A DNA stretch of 64,000 nucleotides from Acidimicrobiaceae bacterium (GCA_027315315.1 DAHUYG010000039.1:38872-102871); one strand, 5' to 3'. Numbered from the stretch's first letter, positions 25,569-34,828 are shown. Numbers and translations are program-made. The notes: generated by a model not told the origin, from the sequence alone.

Positions 25569-27193
25569 CGTCCCCGCCGCCGGGTCGGCCAGCGCGGGGC
25601 CAGGCCGTCGGCGAGCCACGCCGCGGCGGCGGTCGCCGCGAAGACCGCGTCGGAACCGTTGACCGGGGGGCGGTCCGAGCGGTGCAGGGTCACCCGCACC
25701 TCGGGCATGTCGCGGGCGGCCAGGATCCCAAAGGAGCGCACCGTGAGGTCCTGCACCCGCCCATCGTGGTCCACCGCGACACCCTCGCTCCACCCGAGGC
25801 CGAGGGCCTGGTGCACCGCGCCGAGGCAGTAGGACCGCAGCGTCGTCTCGTCGAGCGGCTCGCCGGCCGAGACCTCGACTGCGACCCGGCCGTCGGCCCC
25901 GATCTCGACCCGGGCCCTCGCCCCGGTGCGGCCGACCACCTCGACCGGCACCCCGGGCCCGACCCTGCCCTCGCCGAGCGCCCGTAGCGCCGCCACCGCA
26001 GCGCTCGCCTCGGCCCAGCCGGCGGCGCGCAGCTCGGGTGCGACCGGCGGGCCGGGCACCACCACCTCCTCGAACAAGAGCCCCGGTGCCGCCTCGGCGA
26101 CGGCCGCCTGCATGGGGGTGAGGTCGGCCGACCCCTCGGGCCGCGCCACGCGGATGACCCCGGTGCCGTCGGCACGCAGTGCGAGGGCGATCGGCGGTCG
26201 CTTCGGACCCCGGCGCACCACCTCCTCGCGCGTCCAGAGCGCGAGCACCGGGGCGCCTCGTTCGTCGGCGAGGGCCCTCGCCTCGCCCGTCACCGGCGAG
26301 GTTCGCTTGCCACCGAAGGCCCCGCCGTTGGCGAGGGGCGAGGCCGGCGTTGCGCCGGGGCCGCACCAGCTGGCATCGGGCTCGAGGTAGGCCGGCTCGA
26401 CCCAGGTGGTCTGCAGCGTGAGCGCCCATTGCCCCTCGGGGAGCGGCACCGGGTGCCCGAGTGGCTCGCCGCTCCTGCGCCCCTGGACCTTGGCGAGCCC
26501 CCGGCGGGCCGATGCGAGGTCGGATCCGACCGAGACCCCCGACTCGTCGCGCAACGCGACGAGGGAGCCGGCCGGCGCGGTGTCGCTCGCAAAGCCGCCC
26601 TCGCCCATCGCGGCGGCCGGCCCCGAGGACTGGAAGGCGGGACCCTCGACCTGAGCCCGCCACGAGGCGAGGAGCGGGTCGCGGGCGCGCACCTCGCGGG
26701 GACGATCGCCGAGGGCCGCCGAGGCCGCCTCCACGATGCTCTGCCACCCGGTGCACCGGCAGAGGTGGGCGAGGAGCGCCGTGCGGACGGCGCCCTCGTC
26801 GCGCTTGGCCCCCGCCGCGTCGAGGGCCGCCAGGCGCATCAGGATCCCCGGCGTGCAGAAGCCGCACTGGCTGGCCCCGGCGTCGGTGAAGGCCTCGACC
26901 CACCGGCCGCGCAGGTCGGCGTCCAACCCCTCGAGGGTGGTGACGGAGCGGCCGGCCACCCGACGGGCCGCTGTCACACACGCGACCCGGGGCCGGCCGT
27001 CGACCCATACCGTGCAGCACCCGCACTGTCCCTGGGGCGCGCAGCCGTCCTTGACCGAGAGGCAACCGAACTGGTCACGCAAGAGGTCGAGGAGGGAGCC
27101 CCCGTCGTCGTCGAACTCGACGGCGAGGCCGTTCAGCTCGATGGTGAGCGGACCGCCGGGCGGGCGCTCGCCCTCGCCGGCGTCGGGGATCAG
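25565..27193 (-). CDS. Xanthine dehydrogenase-like [2Fe-2S] protein fused to a truncated molybdopterin domain
   Basis: The N-terminus is a molybdo-hydroxylase iron-sulfur subunit. The plant-type cluster region is DGCAPQGQCGCCTVWVDGR (Cys51, 57, 60, with Cys72) and the second cluster is QCGFCTPG with CRCTGW. About 370 residues follow that resemble a shortened molybdopterin domain (GGAFGGKRTSPVTGEA), with no proper active-site Glu (NGSDAVFAATAAAA). No ATG, GTG or TTG precedes the conserved LTIELNGLAVEF strand, so I infer a CTG start at 27193, giving a CTGA overlap with the ErpA stop; the TTG at 27082 would cut into the domain. Catalytic activity is doubtful. It may be a scaffold or a relic. Confidence 0.72.
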   Translation of the reverse strand: MIPDAGEGERPPGGPLTIELNGLAVEFDDDGGSLLDLLRDQFGCLSVKDGCAPQGQCGCCTVWVDGRPRVACVTAARRVAGRSVTTLEGLDADLRGRWVEAFTDAGASQCGFCTPGILMRLAALDAAGAKRDEGAVRTALLAHLCRCTGWQSIVEAASAALGDRPREVRARDPLLASWRAQVEGPAFQSSGPAAAMGEGGFASDTAPAGSLVALRDESGVSVGSDLASARRGLAKVQGRRSGEPLGHPVPLPEGQWALTLQTTWVEPAYLEPDASWCGPGATPASPLANGGAFGGKRTSPVTGEARALADERGAPVLALWTREEVVRRGPKRPPIALALRADGTGVIRVARPEGSADLTPMQAAVAEAAPGLLFEEVVVPGPPVAPELRAAGWAEASAAVAALRALGEGRVGPGVPVEVVGRTGARARVEIGADGRVAVEVSAGEPLDETTLRSYCLGAVHQALGLGWSEGVAVDHDGRVQDLTVRSFGILAARDMPEVRVTLHRSDRPPVNGSDAVFAATAAAAWLADGLAPRWPTRRRGR

Positions 27194-27552
27194 CTGAAGG
27201 AGGACCCGCAGCCGCAGGTGCGGGTCGCGTTCGGGTTCGTGATGTGGAACCCGGCGTCGTTCAGCCCGTCGCTGTAGTCAAGGGTGGAGCCCGTCATGAG
27301 CTCGGCGCTCGTCTGGTCGACCACGACCTTCACCTCGCCGAAGGTGCGCACGACGTCGTCGTCTGCGACCTCGGTGTCGAAGAACATCTCGTAGCTGTAG
27401 CCCGAGCAGCCACCCGGACGCACCGCCACCCGCAGGACGAGGCTCTCGCCTTCCTCATGGGCAAGGAGCTGGGCCACCTTGGAGGCGGCGAGGTCGCTCA
27501 GCGTCACTGGGTCCGGCTTCTTCCCGATGCTGACCGAGGTGGCGATCGTCAT
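27190..27552 (-). CDS. erpA: Iron-sulfur cluster insertion protein (ErpA/HesB family)
   Basis: The 120-residue A-type carrier has the three ligand cysteines in RPGGCSGYSYEMFFD and TRTCGCGSSFS, plus the family segment LVLRVAVRPGG. It passes iron-sulfur clusters to apo-proteins. A client with two [2Fe-2S] motifs follows directly in the same operon. The ATG start has GGGAGG and AGGAG upstream. IscA-type naming is equally possible. Confidence 0.88.
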   Translation of the reverse strand: MTIATSVSIGKKPDPVTLSDLAASKVAQLLAHEEGESLVLRVAVRPGGCSGYSYEMFFDTEVADDDVVRTFGEVKVVVDQTSAELMTGSTLDYSDGLNDAGFHITNPNATRTCGCGSSFS

Positions 27553-27639
27553 CTCCTGCGGCCTCCCTTTTCGATTCGCCCTCCATGTTAGCGACCCGCC
27601 ATCGGGGGACCTGCTCCCGGGCGCCCGTAGGATTCCCTC

Positions 27640-28803
27640 GTGGGAATCCCCCCCGATCCGGCCGGCCCCTCGGAGGCCGACGTCCTCGAGGCCCTGCGCG
27701 CCGTGATCGACCCCGAGCTGGGCGACAACATCGTCGAGCTCGGCATGGTGACCGGTGTCCGGGTGGGGGCCGGGGGCCGGATCGACGTGGAGGTGGCGCT
27801 CACGATCGCCGGCTGTCCGCTGCGCAGCCAGCTCGACCACGACGTGCGGGCCCGCCTGGCCGCCCTGCCCGGCGCCGGTCCGGTCGAGCTGACCATGGGC
27901 GTGATGGACGCCGCCCGGCGGACCGAGGTGATGCAGCGGGCCCGCTGGAAGGTGCGCGAGCAGGCCCCCGAGACCGGCATCGATCCGACGACCCGGATCC
28001 TGGCCGTCGGATCGGGCAAGGGCGGGGTGGGGAAGTCCTCGGTCACGGTCAACCTCGCCGTGGCGCTCGCCCGGCGTGGCCTCACCGTCGGCGTCCTCGA
28101 CGCGGATATCTGGGGCTTCTCGGTGCCCCGGCTGCTCGGAATGGACGGCGACGTCGAGGCGCGCCGGGGCAAGATGATCCCCCTGGAGCGCCCGGCGGGC
28201 GCCGGGCGCCTGAAGGTGCTCTCGATGGGGTTCCTTGCCGACGAGGACCGGGCGATCATGTGGCGCGGACTCGTGCTCAACCGGGCGGTCCAACAGTTCC
28301 TGCAGGACGCCGAGTGGGGCGCCCTGGACTACCTGCTGGTCGACCTGCCCCCGGGCACCGGCGACGTCCAGATGGGTCTGGCCCGGATGCTGCCCCGCAC
28401 CGAGCTCATCATCGTGACCACCCCGCCGGTCGCCGCCCAGAAGGTCGCGGCCCGTGCCGCCGACATGGCGAGGCGCGGCTACCTCCGGGTCGCGGGCGTC
28501 ATCGAGAACATGCGCGACTTCACCTGCGAGCACGGCACGACCTACCGGCTGTTCGGCAGCGGCGGCGGCGAGCGCCTGGCGGCCGAGATCGGCGTGCCGC
28601 TGATCGGCGCGGTGCCGATCCATCCGGACATGGCGAGCGCGGGGGACGCCGGCCGGCCGGTCGCCGACGGCGAGGGGGAGCTGGCGGCGACCTTCGCCGA
28701 AATGGCCCGCGCGATCGCCGAGGAGATCGCGCCGGTGATCGAGACCGCCGGGTGCTCGGCCCGGATGCTCGAGCGGGTCGAGCGGGCCGTCTCGGGCACC
28801 TAA
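27640..28803 (+). CDS. Mrp/ApbC iron-sulfur carrier ATPase with MIP18 domain
   Basis: The 387-residue protein joins an N-terminal MIP18/DUF59 domain (EALRAVIDPELGDNIVELGM, residues 14-33) to a Mrp P-loop ATPase. The deviant Walker A is GSGKGGVGKSSVTVNLA, with DADIWGFSVPRLLG and LLVDLPPGTGDVQ. Such proteins load iron-sulfur clusters, which fits the divergent erpA. The GTG at 27640 has TAGGAT six bases upstream. Its stop overlaps the convergent hydrolase stop. Confidence 0.9.
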   Translation: MGIPPDPAGPSEADVLEALRAVIDPELGDNIVELGMVTGVRVGAGGRIDVEVALTIAGCPLRSQLDHDVRARLAALPGAGPVELTMGVMDAARRTEVMQRARWKVREQAPETGIDPTTRILAVGSGKGGVGKSSVTVNLAVALARRGLTVGVLDADIWGFSVPRLLGMDGDVEARRGKMIPLERPAGAGRLKVLSMGFLADEDRAIMWRGLVLNRAVQQFLQDAEWGALDYLLVDLPPGTGDVQMGLARMLPRTELIIVTTPPVAAQKVAARAADMARRGYLRVAGVIENMRDFTCEHGTTYRLFGSGGGERLAAEIGVPLIGAVPIHPDMASAGDAGRPVADGEGELAATFAEMARAIAEEIAPVIETAGCSARMLERVERAVSGT

Positions 28804-29684
28804 CTGGCGACCGTCTCCCAGCGGACCCGGTCGCGCGCGCCCGGGTCCGTCCCATCGCCGTGACACTGGACCCGCCCCTCGGAGGCGAGCTTCTCCAGAT
28901 GCGCCCGGAGCGAGTGGCGCGCCACGGGGATCCGCTGCTCGTCGACGTCGTCATAGACGAGCGGGAGCAGGTCGTCGACGCTCGCCGGCCCCGCCTCCCC
29001 CAGGGCCGCCAGCACGCGGCGCTCGCGCGCCAGGCGGTGGTCGATGATCGAGCGGATCACGCGGGCGGGATTCCCGATGAGACGCCCGTGGCCCGGGGCG
29101 ATCGCCGCGAGCGGCGGGGAGAGCTCGAGGAGCCGGCCCAGGTTGGCGAGGTACACGGCCATGTTCCCGTCGGGCGGCTTGATCACGACGGTCGAGCCCT
29201 GCATCACGTGGTCGCCGGAGAACAGCATCGAATGTTCCCCGAGGAGCCAGCACACGTGGTCCGACGCATGTCCGGGCGTGTGCAGGGCGCGCAGCGAGAA
29301 GTCCGGGGCGGCGAGCTCGAGGCCGTCGTCGACCGCGATGTCGGGGTCGACGCCCTCTGGGTGGCCGAACGCGACGAGCTCGGCGCCGGTCCGCTCGCAC
29401 AGCTCGGGCGCGGCGGGCGCGTGGTCCGGGTGGTGGTGGGTCACGAGCACCCAACGGATCCGCCCACCGGCGGGCACGGCGCGCTCGACGGCGTCGAGAT
29501 GGCCGTCTTGCACCGGGCCCGGGTCGATGATCGCGACGTCGCGTGCCCCGAGCAGGTAGGTGTTGGTCCCCGGTCCGGTCATGAGCCCGGGGTTGGGAGC
29601 GGTGAGCCGCAGGAGGCCCGGACGAAGCTCGACCGGCTCGCCGACGACGACGTCGGGGCCGATGCCGGCGTCGGGGACGGGCAC
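28800..29684 (-). CDS. Metallo-beta-lactamase fold hydrolase (LACTB2-like)
   Basis: The 294-residue hydrolase has the zinc motif THHHPDHA, later His ligands in HTPGHASDHVC and GDHV, and GHG near residue 200. A C-terminal winged-helix-like tail (RERRVLAALGEAGPASVDDL) follows, as in LACTB2-type proteins. The GTG at 29684 is the first standard start. The frame is open to a CTG at 29705 that overlaps the NUDIX stop as CTGA and has GAGG about eight bases upstream, so translation may begin there. Substrate unknown; thioester or RNA cleavage are known in the family. Confidence 0.8.
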   Translation of the reverse strand: MPVPDAGIGPDVVVGEPVELRPGLLRLTAPNPGLMTGPGTNTYLLGARDVAIIDPGPVQDGHLDAVERAVPAGGRIRWVLVTHHHPDHAPAAPELCERTGAELVAFGHPEGVDPDIAVDDGLELAAPDFSLRALHTPGHASDHVCWLLGEHSMLFSGDHVMQGSTVVIKPPDGNMAVYLANLGRLLELSPPLAAIAPGHGRLIGNPARVIRSIIDHRLARERRVLAALGEAGPASVDDLLPLVYDDVDEQRIPVARHSLRAHLEKLASEGRVQCHGDGTDPGARDRVRWETVAS

Positions 29685-29701
29685 CGGGGCGCCGGTGAGG
29701 C

Positions 29702-30520
29702 TCAGGGGTCCCGCCTCGAGTTGCGCGGGCCGAAGTCGTTGGGGTCGATCGGCACGACGACCTGGCGCTCCCCGTACTCGTCCACCACCACCTGGGGCTG
29801 GATGGTCGGCACCGCGCCCAGCTCGGACATCGACGCCACGAGCTCGCCGGTGGTGGCGTAGCGCTCGAGGAAGCGGAGGTGCCAGATCGTCGGGGTGATC
29901 ATCTCGATCAGGCCCTCCTCGTGCTGGGCCAGCGCGTCGTGGGGGGCCACCCACATGTGGTGGATCGTCTCGAGGTCGTCTTGCATCGCGACCTGCCCGG
30001 CCGGCGCCAGCGTCACGAAGAACCGCGTGTCGTAGCGCCGGGGCGGACCCTCGGGTGTGATCCAGTGGCCGACGTAATAGACGCTGTGGGCCGGGATCGT
30101 CAGCGACTCCTCCAGGCAGATCTCGCAGAACGAGCGCTCGCCGGCATTGAGCGCCCCCCGGTGCTCGACGAAGCGCTTCTCCACCTCGGGATCCTCGAAG
30201 GAGAGCGGTGCGCCGTCCGGCCCGTCGGCCACCAAGACCCCCGCCTCCTCGAAGCACTCGCGCACGGCCGACACCCAGTACCCGAGGCCGCCCGAGTCGA
30301 GCTCGAGGACCCGGCTCGCCTGCTCGGCGCTGCGGCCGGTGACGAGCGCCTGCATCTCGGGGGCGTGGTCCCCCTCGTCGACCGCGCCACCGGGGAACAC
30401 GTACGCCCCGCCGACGAAGTCCGACCGCAGGCTGCGCCGGAGCATCAGTACCTCGAGCGACTCCTCGCCGTCACGCACGACCATCGTCGTCGAGGCCGGG
30501 CGGGGGACGAGCACGCTCAC
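29702..30520 (-). CDS. NUDIX hydrolase (NUDT19-like)
   Basis: The 272-residue protein has the NUDIX box split by an insertion: GGAVDEGDH, then after about 40 residues [13 protein letters not shown], as in NUDT19/NUDT7-like CoA or nucleotide diphosphatases. The GTG start has TAACCT exactly six bases upstream and no ribosome site. It is co-directional with the metallo-beta-lactamase gene. Given the many acyl-CoA genes later in the window, CoA-ester cleavage is possible but unproven. Confidence 0.8.
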   Translation of the reverse strand: MSVLVPRPASTTMVVRDGEESLEVLMLRRSLRSDFVGGAYVFPGGAVDEGDHAPEMQALVTGRSAEQASRVLELDSGGLGYWVSAVRECFEEAGVLVADGPDGAPLSFEDPEVEKRFVEHRGALNAGERSFCEICLEESLTIPAHSVYYVGHWITPEGPPRRYDTRFFVTLAPAGQVAMQDDLETIHHMWVAPHDALAQHEEGLIEMITPTIWHLRFLERYATTGELVASMSELGAVPTIQPQVVVDEYGERQVVVPIDPNDFGPRNSRRDP

Positions 30521-30693
30521 CGGGCGAGGTTATCCGTGGACGGTCCGGGCCGCCCTGGCGCGACGGGATCCCGGCCGCCCGATGCCGGGGACTTCAGCTG
30601 CTCGTCTACGCTGGGTGGGCCGCTTGCCACGACCTCACCACCCCCGAGGAAGCGGCCAACCGACCGACGATTCGCGAGGACACCGACCGCATC

Positions 30694-31812
30694 ATGGCCA
30701 ACACCGGATCGGACCGAACCCAGGCCGACAAGGAACGCAGCAAGCAGATGTCGCGCTCGGTGGCCGGCCAGAGCGCCAAGGGCGGCACCGGGCAGGGCAA
30801 CGCCCGGACCCAGCCCCAAAAGCGCCAGGGCGGCGGCCCTCGGCGGAGCGACCCCCGCTCGGGCGGCCGGCCGCCCTCTGGTCGGGGCCCCCAGAATGGC
30901 CGGCGCCCCACCGGACGCCCGTCGCCGAGCCGACCGTCGCGCCGCTCCCCGACCGCGCTGCTCACCTGGGGCACAGCGGCGCTGGTCGTCGTCATCGTGG
31001 TCGTGCTGGTCATCGTCAAGCTGACCGGCGCCAACCCGTCGCTCGCGAGCGGCAAGACGTGGTCGCCGGCGAGCCCGGCCGTCGTCTCTGACATCACCCA
31101 CGTCCCGGCAGCGGTCTTCGACGCGGTGGGCACCAACGCGCAGGTCTCCGCGATCAACCCGCCGGTCGCGACCTCGGGCCAGAAGCCCCGGACGTTCACC
31201 TCGAGCAGCGGCGCGTCGCTCCCGGGGGTCTACTACTACGGCGCCGAGTACTGCCCGTTCTGTGCGGCGGCCCGCTGGTCGCTCATCGCTGCCCTATCTC
31301 GCTTCGGCACCTTCCACAACCTCGGCGACATGCAGTCGAGCTCGACCGACGTCGATCCCAACACGCAGACCTTCACGTTCTCGAAGGCGACGTACACGAG
31401 CCCCTACATCGTCTTCAAGAGTGACGAGTTCCTGAGCAACCAGGTGAACGCGGCCGGCACGAACTACACCGTGCTCCAGCGGCCGACCAAGTCCGAGCAG
31501 GCGCTCGTCACCAAGTACGACTCGACGCAGTACTTCCCGTCGCTGCCGGCCAACCAGAACGGGTTCCCCTTCATCGACTTCGGCAACAAGCTCCTCCAGT
31601 CGACGCTCTATGACCCCTCGATCCTCCAGAACGTGAGCCGGGACCAGATCGCGAGCGGGCTCAAGGACGCGCACAACCCGATCACCCAGGTCATCGTGGC
31701 GGGCGCCAACTACATGACCGCCTCCATCTGTGCCATCGACGGCCAGCAGCCCAGTGCGGTGTGCACGAGCAAGGGCGTGACCGCCGCCTCGAAGGCGCTC
31801 AAGCTCGGCTGA
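30694..31812 (+). CDS. DUF929-family membrane-anchored thioredoxin-like protein
   Basis: The 372-residue protein has a cytosolic basic, Gly/Pro/Arg-rich tail (1-87), one transmembrane helix (about 88-111) and a large external domain. That domain carries [18 protein letters not shown], so a CPFC redox motif (Cys187, Cys190) of thioredoxin type. It is followed four bases later by a VKOR-family gene. I infer that it is the disulfide-exchange partner of VKOR outside the cytoplasm, in place of a DsbA. Two C-terminal cysteines (in SICAIDG and AVCTSKG) could form a structural bond. Confidence 0.8.
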   Translation: MANTGSDRTQADKERSKQMSRSVAGQSAKGGTGQGNARTQPQKRQGGGPRRSDPRSGGRPPSGRGPQNGRRPTGRPSPSRPSRRSPTALLTWGTAALVVVIVVVLVIVKLTGANPSLASGKTWSPASPAVVSDITHVPAAVFDAVGTNAQVSAINPPVATSGQKPRTFTSSSGASLPGVYYYGAEYCPFCAAARWSLIAALSRFGTFHNLGDMQSSSTDVDPNTQTFTFSKATYTSPYIVFKSDEFLSNQVNAAGTNYTVLQRPTKSEQALVTKYDSTQYFPSLPANQNGFPFIDFGNKLLQSTLYDPSILQNVSRDQIASGLKDAHNPITQVIVAGANYMTASICAIDGQQPSAVCTSKGVTAASKALKLG

Positions 31813-31816
31813 GCCG

Positions 31817-32368
31817 ATGGACGTCTTGACCCGGGCGTTGCGCTCCGGGGGGCCCCGAGTGGAGCCCGCGGCGAACTGGCGCATCGCGCTCTCCGGGGTG
31901 CTCGCGCTGATCGGCCTGGCGCTGTCGGTCTACCTCACGATCACCCACTACGAGCCGCACTTCCTCGTGTGCGCCGAGAGCGGGGCGATTAACTGCCAGC
32001 TCGTGACCACGAGCCCGCAGTCCTACGTGCTCGGGATCCCCGTTGCGGTGCTCGGCCTCACCTATTACGTCGTCGCCTGTGTCTTCAACTCACCGTGGGC
32101 CTGGCGCGCGTCGGACCGACGCATCCACCTTGCACGGGTCGCCTTGTCGGTGGTCGGGATCGGCTTCGTGCTCTACCTAGTCTCGGCGGAGCTGCTCGTC
32201 ATCAAGGCGATCTGCATCTACTGCACCGCCGTCCACGTCGTGACCTTCGCCCAACTGATCCTCGTGATGGCGACCGTGCCGACCATGCTCGGCTGGGGCC
32301 GCCAGCCCGAGCCCCCGGCGCGCCGGGCCGATCGACGACCGGCCGCCAGCCGGTCGAGGAGCCGCTGA
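31817..32368 (+). CDS. VKOR-family disulfide oxidoreductase
   Basis: The 183-residue membrane protein has about four helices and the two VKOR redox pairs: Cys52/Cys60 in the external loop (LVCAESGAINCQ) and Cys133/Cys136 in ICIYCTAV, along with the conserved Ser/Gly positions of SYVLGIPVAVLGLTYY. VKOR re-oxidises extracytoplasmic dithiol oxidoreductases using quinone. The preceding DUF929 protein is its probable client. The C-terminus is Arg-rich. The gene is convergent with whiB, with four bases between the stops. Confidence 0.88.
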   Translation: MDVLTRALRSGGPRVEPAANWRIALSGVLALIGLALSVYLTITHYEPHFLVCAESGAINCQLVTTSPQSYVLGIPVAVLGLTYYVVACVFNSPWAWRASDRRIHLARVALSVVGIGFVLYLVSAELLVIKAICIYCTAVHVVTFAQLILVMATVPTMLGWGRQPEPPARRADRRPAASRSRSR

Positions 32369-32372
32369 GCGG

Positions 32373-32630
32373 TCAGCCGGCGCGCCGCTCGAGGACCTGC
32401 TTGCGCTCGACCTCGTTCAACCCGCCCCAGATGCCGTGCGGCTCGCGGATGCGGATCGCGTAGTCGAGACAGTCCGGCCGGACCCGGCACTCGGCACAGA
32501 TGGCCTTGGCCCGGGCCTCCCTGGCCAACTTCTCCTCCTTGCGCTCAGCGTGCGAAGGAGGAAAGAAGGCCTGGGATTGTGGGCCCCGACATGCAGCGCC
32601 CGACTGCCAGGATTCTGGACCCTGACGCAT
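32373..32630 (-). CDS. WhiB-family iron-sulfur regulator
   Basis: The 85-residue protein has the four WhiB cysteines (Cys14, 45, 48, 54; the middle motif is CAECRVRPDC) and the GIWGG turn, followed by a basic end that contacts DNA. WhiB proteins bind a [4Fe-4S] cluster and sigma region 4. It is divergent from the two Get3-like ATPases, the position held by whiB4 beside Rv3679/Rv3680 in mycobacteria, although the sequence is not clearly WhiB4. The ATG at 32630 is chosen; TAGCGT lies about 33 bases upstream. Confidence 0.9.
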   Translation of the reverse strand: MRQGPESWQSGAACRGPQSQAFFPPSHAERKEEKLAREARAKAICAECRVRPDCLDYAIRIREPHGIWGGLNEVERKQVLERRAG

Positions 32631-32762
32631 ACTCACCCCCACCCTGTTCCCCTCCACCGAGCACGCTACTGCCCGCCATCTCGGGCGGACAAGGGGTCTG
32701 AACAGGACTTCTGCCGGTGGGAGGCTGGCCGTGGGCGCCGCCGCAACTACGCTTCGACGCGA

Positions 32763-33734
32763 ATGGAGGTCGCCGCGTTCTGCGCCCAGAGCAAGGTGCT
32801 TGTGGTCGCCGGCAAGGGCGGGGTCGGCAAGACGACGGCCTCCGCCGCGCTCGCCATGCTCGCGGCGAAGCGCGGCCTTCGGGTCCTCCTCGTCGAGCTG
32901 GAGGGACGCCCGGCCCTGGCGCGGGCCTTCGGCGCCGGCGGGCCGCTCGACTACGACGACGTCGAGCTGTGGAAGGGCGACCCCGGGGCGGTGCACGGGC
33001 GCTGGATCACCCCCGACGACGCGCTCCTCGAATACCTGGCCGACCACGGCTTCCAGCGCGTCTCGCGACGGCTGGTCTCGGCCGGGGTGATCGACGTCGT
33101 CGCGACGGCGATCCCGGGCATCCGCGACGTGCTCGTCCTCGGCAAGGTGAAGCAGCTCGAGCGCGGTGACGCCGCCGACCTCCTCATCGTCGACGCACCG
33201 GCCACCGGCCACGCCGTCACCTTCCTCACCTCGGCGAGCGGCCTGCTCGACGCGGCACGCGGCGGCCCGGTGCGGGCCCAGGCGGCCGAGGTGCTCGAGA
33301 TGCTGAACGACCCGGCCCGCTGCCGGGTGCTGCTCGTCACCCTGCCCGAGGAGCTGCCGGTGAGCGAGACGATCGAGGCCGCGTACCGAGTCGAGGACGA
33401 GGCCGGTGTGCAGCTCGGCCCGCTCATCGTCAACGGGGTCGAGACCGTCGCCCCCGGGCTCTCCACCCCCGCAGCCGAGGCTGCGGCAGCGGCCGGCGTC
33501 GAGCTCTCCGGGGACGATCAGGCTGCGCTGGACGCGTCGCGCGAGTTCGCCCTCGGGCGTCACGGGCTCCAGGAATCCCAGATGGCCCGCCTCGCGGCGG
33601 AGTTGCCGCTCCCCCAGCTCGAGCTGCCCGCGCTCGCCACGCCGGCGATCGGCCCGGCCGAGCTCGAGCTGCTGGCGAACGCCCTCGGCGAGAGCATCGG
33701 CCGGCTGCCCGAGGACGAGACGCTGTGGCGATGA
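32763..33734 (+). CDS. Get3/ArsA-like ATPase, first subunit
   Basis: The 323-residue ATPase has the deviant Walker A GKGGVGKTTASAA, switch-like VDAPATGHAV and a helical insertion. It matches the Rv3679-type half of the actinobacterial Get3-like pair, which forms a heterodimer in mycobacteria and is linked to envelope properties. Its stop overlaps the second subunit's start (ATGA). The ATG at 32763 follows TACGCT by nine bases. Arsenite transport is unlikely, because no metal-binding cysteine cluster is seen. Confidence 0.85.
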   Translation: MEVAAFCAQSKVLVVAGKGGVGKTTASAALAMLAAKRGLRVLLVELEGRPALARAFGAGGPLDYDDVELWKGDPGAVHGRWITPDDALLEYLADHGFQRVSRRLVSAGVIDVVATAIPGIRDVLVLGKVKQLERGDAADLLIVDAPATGHAVTFLTSASGLLDAARGGPVRAQAAEVLEMLNDPARCRVLLVTLPEELPVSETIEAAYRVEDEAGVQLGPLIVNGVETVAPGLSTPAAEAAAAAGVELSGDDQAALDASREFALGRHGLQESQMARLAAELPLPQLELPALATPAIGPAELELLANALGESIGRLPEDETLWR

Positions 33735-34819
33735 GCGACGCGTCGCCCGACGCGGTCGGGGCGCTCGTGAGGGATCGATCGGTGATCGTGTGCGCCGGGC
33801 CCGGTGGGGTGGGCAAGACGACGATCTCGGCCGCGATCGCCCTCGAGGCGGCGCGCGAGGGTCGGCGCGCCTGTGTCATCACCGTGGACCCCGCCCGCCG
33901 GCTGGCCGACGCGCTCGGCGTCGGGTCGCTCTCGAACACCCCGGCCGCGGTGCAGGGGGCGTTCCCCGGCTCGCTCCACGCACTCATGCTCGACACCAAG
34001 GGAACCTTCGACGATCTCGTCGAGCGCCACGCGCGCAACGAGGCACAGGCCCAGGCGATCCGGGCCAACCGCATCTACCAGAACCTGACCGGGATGCTCT
34101 CGGGCACCCAGGAGTACATGGCGATGGAGAAGCTCTACGAGCTGACCGAGAGCGGGGACTTCGACGTCGTCGTGGTGGACACCCCTCCCACCCGCAACGC
34201 CCTCGACCTGCTCGACGCGCCCCGCCGGCTCACGCGGTTCCTCTCCAACCGGCTGTTCCGGGCGCTCCTCGCGCCGACCCGGGCGTCGCTCCGCCTCCTC
34301 ACGATCGCGACTCAGGCACTCCTGCGGACGATCTCGAGGGTCGCCGGGGCCGAGATCGTCCAGGACGCCGTCGACTTCTTCCAGGCCTTCGAGGGGATGG
34401 AGCAGGGATTCTCGGACCGGGCCTCGGCCGTCCGGGACCTCCTCACCCACCCGGCGACCGCCTACGTGCTCGTGACCTCGCCGCGGCCCGACTCGATCGA
34501 GGAGGCGACCTACTTCGCCGCCCGCCTGGGCGACACCGGCGTCGAGCCGGCGGCGCTCGTCGTGAACCGGGTCCATCCGGCCTTCGCCCCGGTCGCGACG
34601 GGAGATCTCGAGGGCGCCGGCGCGCTGGGCGACATCGTCGAGAACCACGCCCGCCTGCGGCGGGCGGCCGCCGAGGAGGCCGGGGCGGTGGCCGCCCTCG
34701 TCGAGCAGGTGGCGCCGTCGCCCGTCGCCCGCCTGCCCCTCCTCGGCTCCGACGTCCACGACCTGGATGGGCTGGGCGAGGTGGCCGACCATCTCTTCGG
34801 CCGACCGCCGGTTCGCTAA
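33731..34819 (+). CDS. Get3/ArsA-like ATPase, second subunit
   Basis: The 362-residue partner of the preceding gene has a P-loop reading GPGGVGKTTISAA, with Pro in place of the signature lysine kept by the first subunit. It has ITVDPARRLADALG and VVVDTPPTRNALDLLDAPRR. This division of labour (one subunit with GKGGVGKTT, the other without the first lysine) is as in the Rv3679/Rv3680 pair. The start at 33731 gives an ATGA overlap. A lone receiver-domain gene follows ten bases after the stop. Confidence 0.85.
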   Translation: MSDASPDAVGALVRDRSVIVCAGPGGVGKTTISAAIALEAAREGRRACVITVDPARRLADALGVGSLSNTPAAVQGAFPGSLHALMLDTKGTFDDLVERHARNEAQAQAIRANRIYQNLTGMLSGTQEYMAMEKLYELTESGDFDVVVVDTPPTRNALDLLDAPRRLTRFLSNRLFRALLAPTRASLRLLTIATQALLRTISRVAGAEIVQDAVDFFQAFEGMEQGFSDRASAVRDLLTHPATAYVLVTSPRPDSIEEATYFAARLGDTGVEPAALVVNRVHPAFAPVATGDLEGAGALGDIVENHARLRRAAAEEAGAVAALVEQVAPSPVARLPLLGSDVHDLDGLGEVADHLFGRPPVR

Positions 34820-34828
34820 CCTGCTCCC

